Part shown: positions 59,893 to 64,000 of the stretch, piece after piece
Layout of the letters: every line of letters starts with the position of its first letter
Numbering within the stretch: the first letter of the stretch is position 1
Source of the DNA: Stictocephala bisonia
Lineage: Eukaryota > Arthropoda > Insecta > Hemiptera > Membracidae
Assembly (NCBI GenBank): GCA_035578905.1
Contig: JAQJVL010000290.1
Coordinates: 62,001-126,000, forward strand
Length of the DNA: 64,000 nt
Direction: 5' to 3'
Program-made: the position numbers and the translations under genes
Notes under the pieces: model-generated
What the model saw: the letters and a program-made list of their open reading frames with translations, nothing else
Databases searched by the model: none
What the model was told of the DNA's origin: nothing

Positions 59893-60650
59893 ACGCATAG
59901 TTAAAACCACGGTAACTAGAATAATACGGTAGGGCTCACGTGCATGATGCGCAGTAAATCTTGGTGTCAATGACGTCACACAGACATATCAGCTGGTTCA
60001 TCGGTTAAACTGAATGTAGTAATAATCAGTAACTGCTTTTCTTAAATCACTGTTTTCATTAATCACAAACATAATACCCGTTATTAACTATTATTAATGT
60101 TATACAAATACTTTCAATGATAATATTATTAATGAGTATATTGTATTGATGTTTGTTTAACGGTTGGTTGATATTAAATGGTGGCTCCATCGGCTTGTCC
60201 AATTAAAATATGGTCGTTTAGTTTTTATTTGGAAATGTATCAATGAATAACAACTGTCAAGTATTGAAACAGCTGTTTATATTGAGCATAATAAATATAA
60301 TTTAGTCTTGAATTATTACAGTTATAGCTCTTTTTTTAAATAAAAAAAACAGTACTTTTGTCTGAAAATGTTCTATTTTTATTTAATTTTGCCAAATTTT
60401 AGTAATAATAATATAAAATAGTATTATTATAAGTATTTTTAGTGTTTTAGTAATAGTTATTAACTGGTTAAAGCCTAGTCGTTAACGGAAACAGTGATTT
60501 AAGAAAAGGAGTTACTGATTATTACTATATTCAGTTTAACCCATAAACCAGCTGATACGTCTGTGTGACGTCATTGACACCAAGATTTACTGCGCACCAT
60601 GCGCGTGAACCCTACCGTATTATTCTAGTTACCGTGGTTAAAACTATAAC
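59893..60650. mobile_element. MITE-like inverted repeat, ~250-bp arms
   Basis: Arms 59893-60140 and about 60395-60650 are inverted copies: AACCACGGTAACTAGAATAA, ACGGTAGGG, CTTGGTGTCAATGACGTCAC, CAGCTG, TGATTATTAC-type landmarks. The interior is AT-rich without coding. Position next to the transposase relic suggests both come from one transposon, or that the MITE inserted there; the sequence cannot decide. Confidence 0.82.
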
Positions 60651-62812
60651 ACTTTCCCGTTAACTTAACTTCACAATAAAGTAGAAGAATGCTGCAAGAG
60701 ACTGTAATATTAATAGAAATACTCAGGCCTGGTAAGACTGCAGGAACCAGCATCATAAGCAAGTCTCAAGAATGTTTTCTGCTTTGGTATTTTCCAAGAA
60801 TGTTGATTGTTGAACTGATCCTATTCATGATAGGGTTGAGATAGTGACTTCTAATTTTCACTTTTCATTTTTTTTTACCAAAACCTTTAAAAGGAAAGGT
60901 AATATAATTGGTTTTTGCATTAAAAAATGTTCAGTTGCCCCAAAAAAAATCCAATTTATGTTTTATGAGCCCAATTTACTGAATTACAATAATAAATATG
61001 TTAAATACGTACTATAGGGAGTGTTGTGTCTTTTAAAAGTTTTTAAGTATTCTGCTACTACTAGATTCAAATATCTTCGTTTCATCATTTCTTTTTATCA
61101 CTAGCCAAATAGCTAGAAAAAGTGGCCAGTCATTTTACAAATTATACAAATATATTTTAGGTTTGTAATTATTAATTTGAATATAAATTATTCATTTATT
61201 CAACTGCCTTATGCATAAAAAAGTACATTTTTGAATCATGTAAACATAGTATGAGTTTGATTATTCTACACCAACGCATTAAACATAATCATGGTATATT
61301 TAATGTCTTGGTTTTGAATAACCCTATAAAACAGCAACCTAACCAGATATTTTCATCTTTTAGTTCAATTATTAACTTACTTGCTAATCGTTTTAACAAA
61401 CGAATTAATCCGTCTTTCAACTACCACCCTACCAACATGCTGACGTCAACGGTCCGTTCGGTGGTTCAAAGTTCATCCATATTTCATGAGTACATCGAGG
61501 GTTTAACACATTTATACCCCTGTTTGTGTATTCCGGGCTCTCCCACTATCCTATATTCCATTACGGAATTCAAATAAAATGAACATTTGAAACCCGTAAC
61601 ATTATGTTGGCTTATAAATGCCAGATTATTGTTAAATATTTATTTCTGAGTTTTATTGTTGTGTTTGTAATTTGTTACGACATTTGATTAGTATCAGCCG
61701 AAAGGAAGACAGAAATTCCAGGAGGGAGGAACCGGACTTAATTTTTTTCCATTGCTGCTCAGAGGACATTATTTAATACCCCTTCTTAAAGATAATTTTT
61801 GTTGGTTCACCACATTCATAATTTGTTATTGTTAGCTAACAAAGTATCCTAATATGCAGGGAAAGTTTTGGTATAGTAAATGTTCTAATTTAATTAAAAA
61901 TGTGCTAATGATCCTTTAAATTTAACATATACGTAATTTAAATATAGGAATTTAATAAATTAATTACTATTTTAAAATTAGGTAATGAAATCAGAAAAGT
62001 TATGATCCAAAATTTTTCATTTTCTATAATTTTGGAGATTGTCAGTTAATTACGAAGTAAAATGTTGACAAAAATTATCCTTAAGAAGGGATGATTGTTA
62101 AATTAAGTAAACATTTTAATTTATATTATAATTAATGAAGGTGCACCTTTTTAACCTTTGTTTTTATCTCCTTACCTACCGTTAGAAGAGTTTCAATAGA
62201 TACACAGAGATAGTTGCTGTTAATTACTATATAATGTCAACAGTATAAAGGAAGGCTATACTGTTGAGGTCAATCTTATTGAATCTTTACTTGTTTTAAA
62301 TTGATTGTGTCATTTTAAAATTAAAATGATCATTTAATTAAACACGATAAGATTTTTAAGATTATAAATTCATATTTATTTATTTGATTTTTTTCACGTC
62401 AATTTAAGACACATAAATTATTAAAAACAACGTTTAATTAGTATTATTACACAGTTCGGAACGCAGCTCGTGTTCTCCGAGTAGACAGGAGCCTGAGGGC
62501 TACAGCGCCAACCCTCTCTGCCAGGGAGGAAGGGGGAGGGTTGTAAGCCAACAAAGTTACCTCAGCCGCGAGCTAAGCCCTCCTCAACCTCATTATCAGC
62601 CCATCACTGTGTGTGATAACCGTAATTAACAGAGTTTAGCTGTAACTATATAACTGTTGCATCACATCTTATCGTACACAGTGAGGTATTGATTATATCT
62701 TTGATATGTCTAAAATAAATTACGGCCACTCCTTCAAGGTTAAGAATGTTCCATTAGTTTTGACGAGGCTTCAGTAGATGGTTTGTGCATATTTCACATC
62801 AGTAAACCGCAC
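60651..62812. other. AT-rich with one GC-rich patch, no gene recognised
   Basis: The 108-codon frame at 61251-61577 resembles no family I know. A GC-richer patch at about 62457-62600 (CGCAGCTCGTGTTCTCCGAG, GGGAGGAAGGGGGAGGG) stands out and could be a promoter or repeat end, but nothing confirms either. Confidence 0.4.
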
Positions 62813-62813
62813 C

Positions 62814-64000
62814 TCACAGACAAGTAATTGTGGTTGTCTGTCGGATCACATGATGGGTAAGTAATATTTGGTTTTCTCTGAGCTTTAACACTGTGGTTGT
62901 CTGTCGGATCACATGATGGGTAAGTAATATTTGGTTTTCTTTGAGCTTTAACACTGTGGTTGTCTGTCGGATCACATGATGGGTAAGTAATATTTGGTTT
63001 TCTCTGAGCTTTAACACTGTGGTTGTCTGTCGGATCACATGATGGGTAAGTAATATTTGGTTTCGTCTCTGAGCTTTAATTAACACTGTGGTTGTCTGTC
63101 GGATCAAATGATGGGTAAGTAATAGTTGGTTTTCTCTGAGATTTAACACTGTGGTTGTCTGTCGGATCACATGATGGGTAAGTAATATTTGGTTTCGTCT
63201 CTGAGCTTTAACACTGTGGTTGTCTGTCGGATCACATGATGGGTAAGTAATATTTGGTTTTCTCTGAGCTTTATTTAACACTGTGGTTGTCTGTCGGATC
63301 ACATGATGGGTAAGTAATATTTGGTTTCGTCTCTGAGCTTTAACACTGTGGTTGTCTGTCGGATCACATGATGGGTAAGTAATATTTGGTTTCGTCTCTG
63401 AGCTTGAACACTGTGGTTGTCTGTCTGATCACATGATGGGTAAGTAATATTTGGTTTCGTCTCTGAGCTTTAACACTGTGGTTGTCTGTCGGATCACATG
63501 ATGGGTAAGTAATATTTGGTTTCGTCTCTGAGCTTGAACACTGTGGTTGTCTGTCTGATCACATGATCGGTAAGTAATATTTGGTTTTCTCTGAGCTTTA
63601 ACACTGTGGTTGTCTGTCGGATCACATGATGGGTAAGTAATATTTGGTTTCGTCTCTGAGCTTTAACACTGTGGTTGTCTGTCTGATCACATGATGGGTA
63701 AGTAATATTTGGTTTTCTCTGAGCTTTAACACTGTGGTTGTCTGTCGGATCACATGATGGGTAAGTAATATTTGGTTTCGTCTCTGAGCTTTAACACTGT
63801 GGTTGTCTGTCGGATCACATGATGGGTAAGTAATATTTGGTTTTCTCTGAGATTTAACACTGTGGTTGTCTGTCGGATCACATGATAGGTAAGTAATATT
63901 TGGTTTCGTCTCTGAGCTTTAACACTGTGGTTGTCTGTCGGATCACATGATGGGTAAGTAATATTTGGTTTTCTCTGAGCTTTAACACTGTGGTTGTCTG
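62814..64000. repeat. 63/65-bp tandem array reaching the window edge
   Basis: About 19 copies of a unit with TGTGGTTGTCTGTCGGATCA, CATGATGGGTAAGTAATATT and TGAGCTTTAACAC. The basic unit is 63 bases (GGATCACATG at 62843, 62906, 62969); a variant with TTTCGTCTCTGAG is 65. Because 63 is a multiple of three the array keeps long false open frames. It continues beyond the right edge. Confidence 0.96.

Noticed and set aside
61251..61577. 108-residue protein
   Set aside because: Composition is that of AT-rich translated DNA and I see no family resemblance.
62814..63302. 162-residue open frame of repeated HHVIRQTTTVLKLRENQILL units
   Set aside because: A by-product of a 63-base tandem unit; the 65-base variants break it and there is no start or family signal.

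Overview
The window looks like non-coding, transposon-packed nuclear DNA of an insect or a closely related arthropod. It is AT-rich, has several TTAGG/CCTAA-type tracts, short introns where a gene is visible, and a mixed load of CR1-like LINEs, a Penelope-like element, IS630-Tc1-mariner, hAT and piggyBac-type DNA elements and a tRNA-derived SINE. A hemipteran is a reasonable guess but the sequence does not prove it. Nothing bacterial or viral is evident: no operons, no CRISPR, no rRNA. Only one stretch (47.5-48.2 kb, minus strand) reads like an ordinary host gene: three exons with matching splice sites and phases, product not recognised.

Layout. 1-2.6 kb: a very large, nearly identical palindrome (arms of about 760 bp, continuing off the left edge) built from a 192-bp satellite, with two hairpins in its centre. 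4.7-6.4 kb: degenerate tandem repeats rich in CCATATT/CCATCTT motifs. 6.45-7.91 kb: a 55-bp satellite with a nine-monomer (495-bp) higher-order period. 8.2-13.45 kb: a nearly full-length but broken CR1-like LINE on the plus strand (esterase-type ORF1, endonuclease/reverse transcriptase ORF2). 13.5-14.25 kb: a second LINE fragment on the minus strand. 15.4 kb: tail of a SINE-like repeat. 15.7-17.3 kb: a decayed Penelope-like element (reverse transcriptase plus GIY-YIG nuclease) bounded by inverted terminal repeats.

17.3-29.5 kb is mostly AT-rich sequence with short tandem arrays (22.2 kb with an 85-bp period, 28.0 kb with a 31-bp period). 29.5-30.6 kb is a piggyBac-type non-autonomous element with TTAA duplications, followed by a third LINE fragment (30.6-31.3 kb), a 0.5-kb tandem duplication (32.0-33.4 kb) and a 296-bp hAT-type MITE (33.9-34.2 kb). 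39.85-40.79 kb is a multi-repeat inverted MITE, 41.1-41.4 kb a tRNA-derived SINE. 42.77-46.53 kb is a 3.76-kb transposon with unusually long inverted repeats (about 840 bp) around a decayed IS630/Tc1-mariner transposase. The host-gene exons lie just beyond it, followed by a hAT transposase relic (49.05-49.5 kb).

51.0-51.4 kb is another tandem array, 55.06-55.4 kb a deleted copy of the 13.5-kb LINE family, 57.96-58.67 kb and 59.89-60.65 kb two large inverted repeats, the second beside a mariner-type transposase relic, and 62.8-64.0 kb a 63/65-bp tandem array running off the right edge. None of the mobile-element genes appears intact; each has in-frame stops and frame shifts. The genes therefore do not work together as a system; the structure of interest is in the repeats and palindromes.
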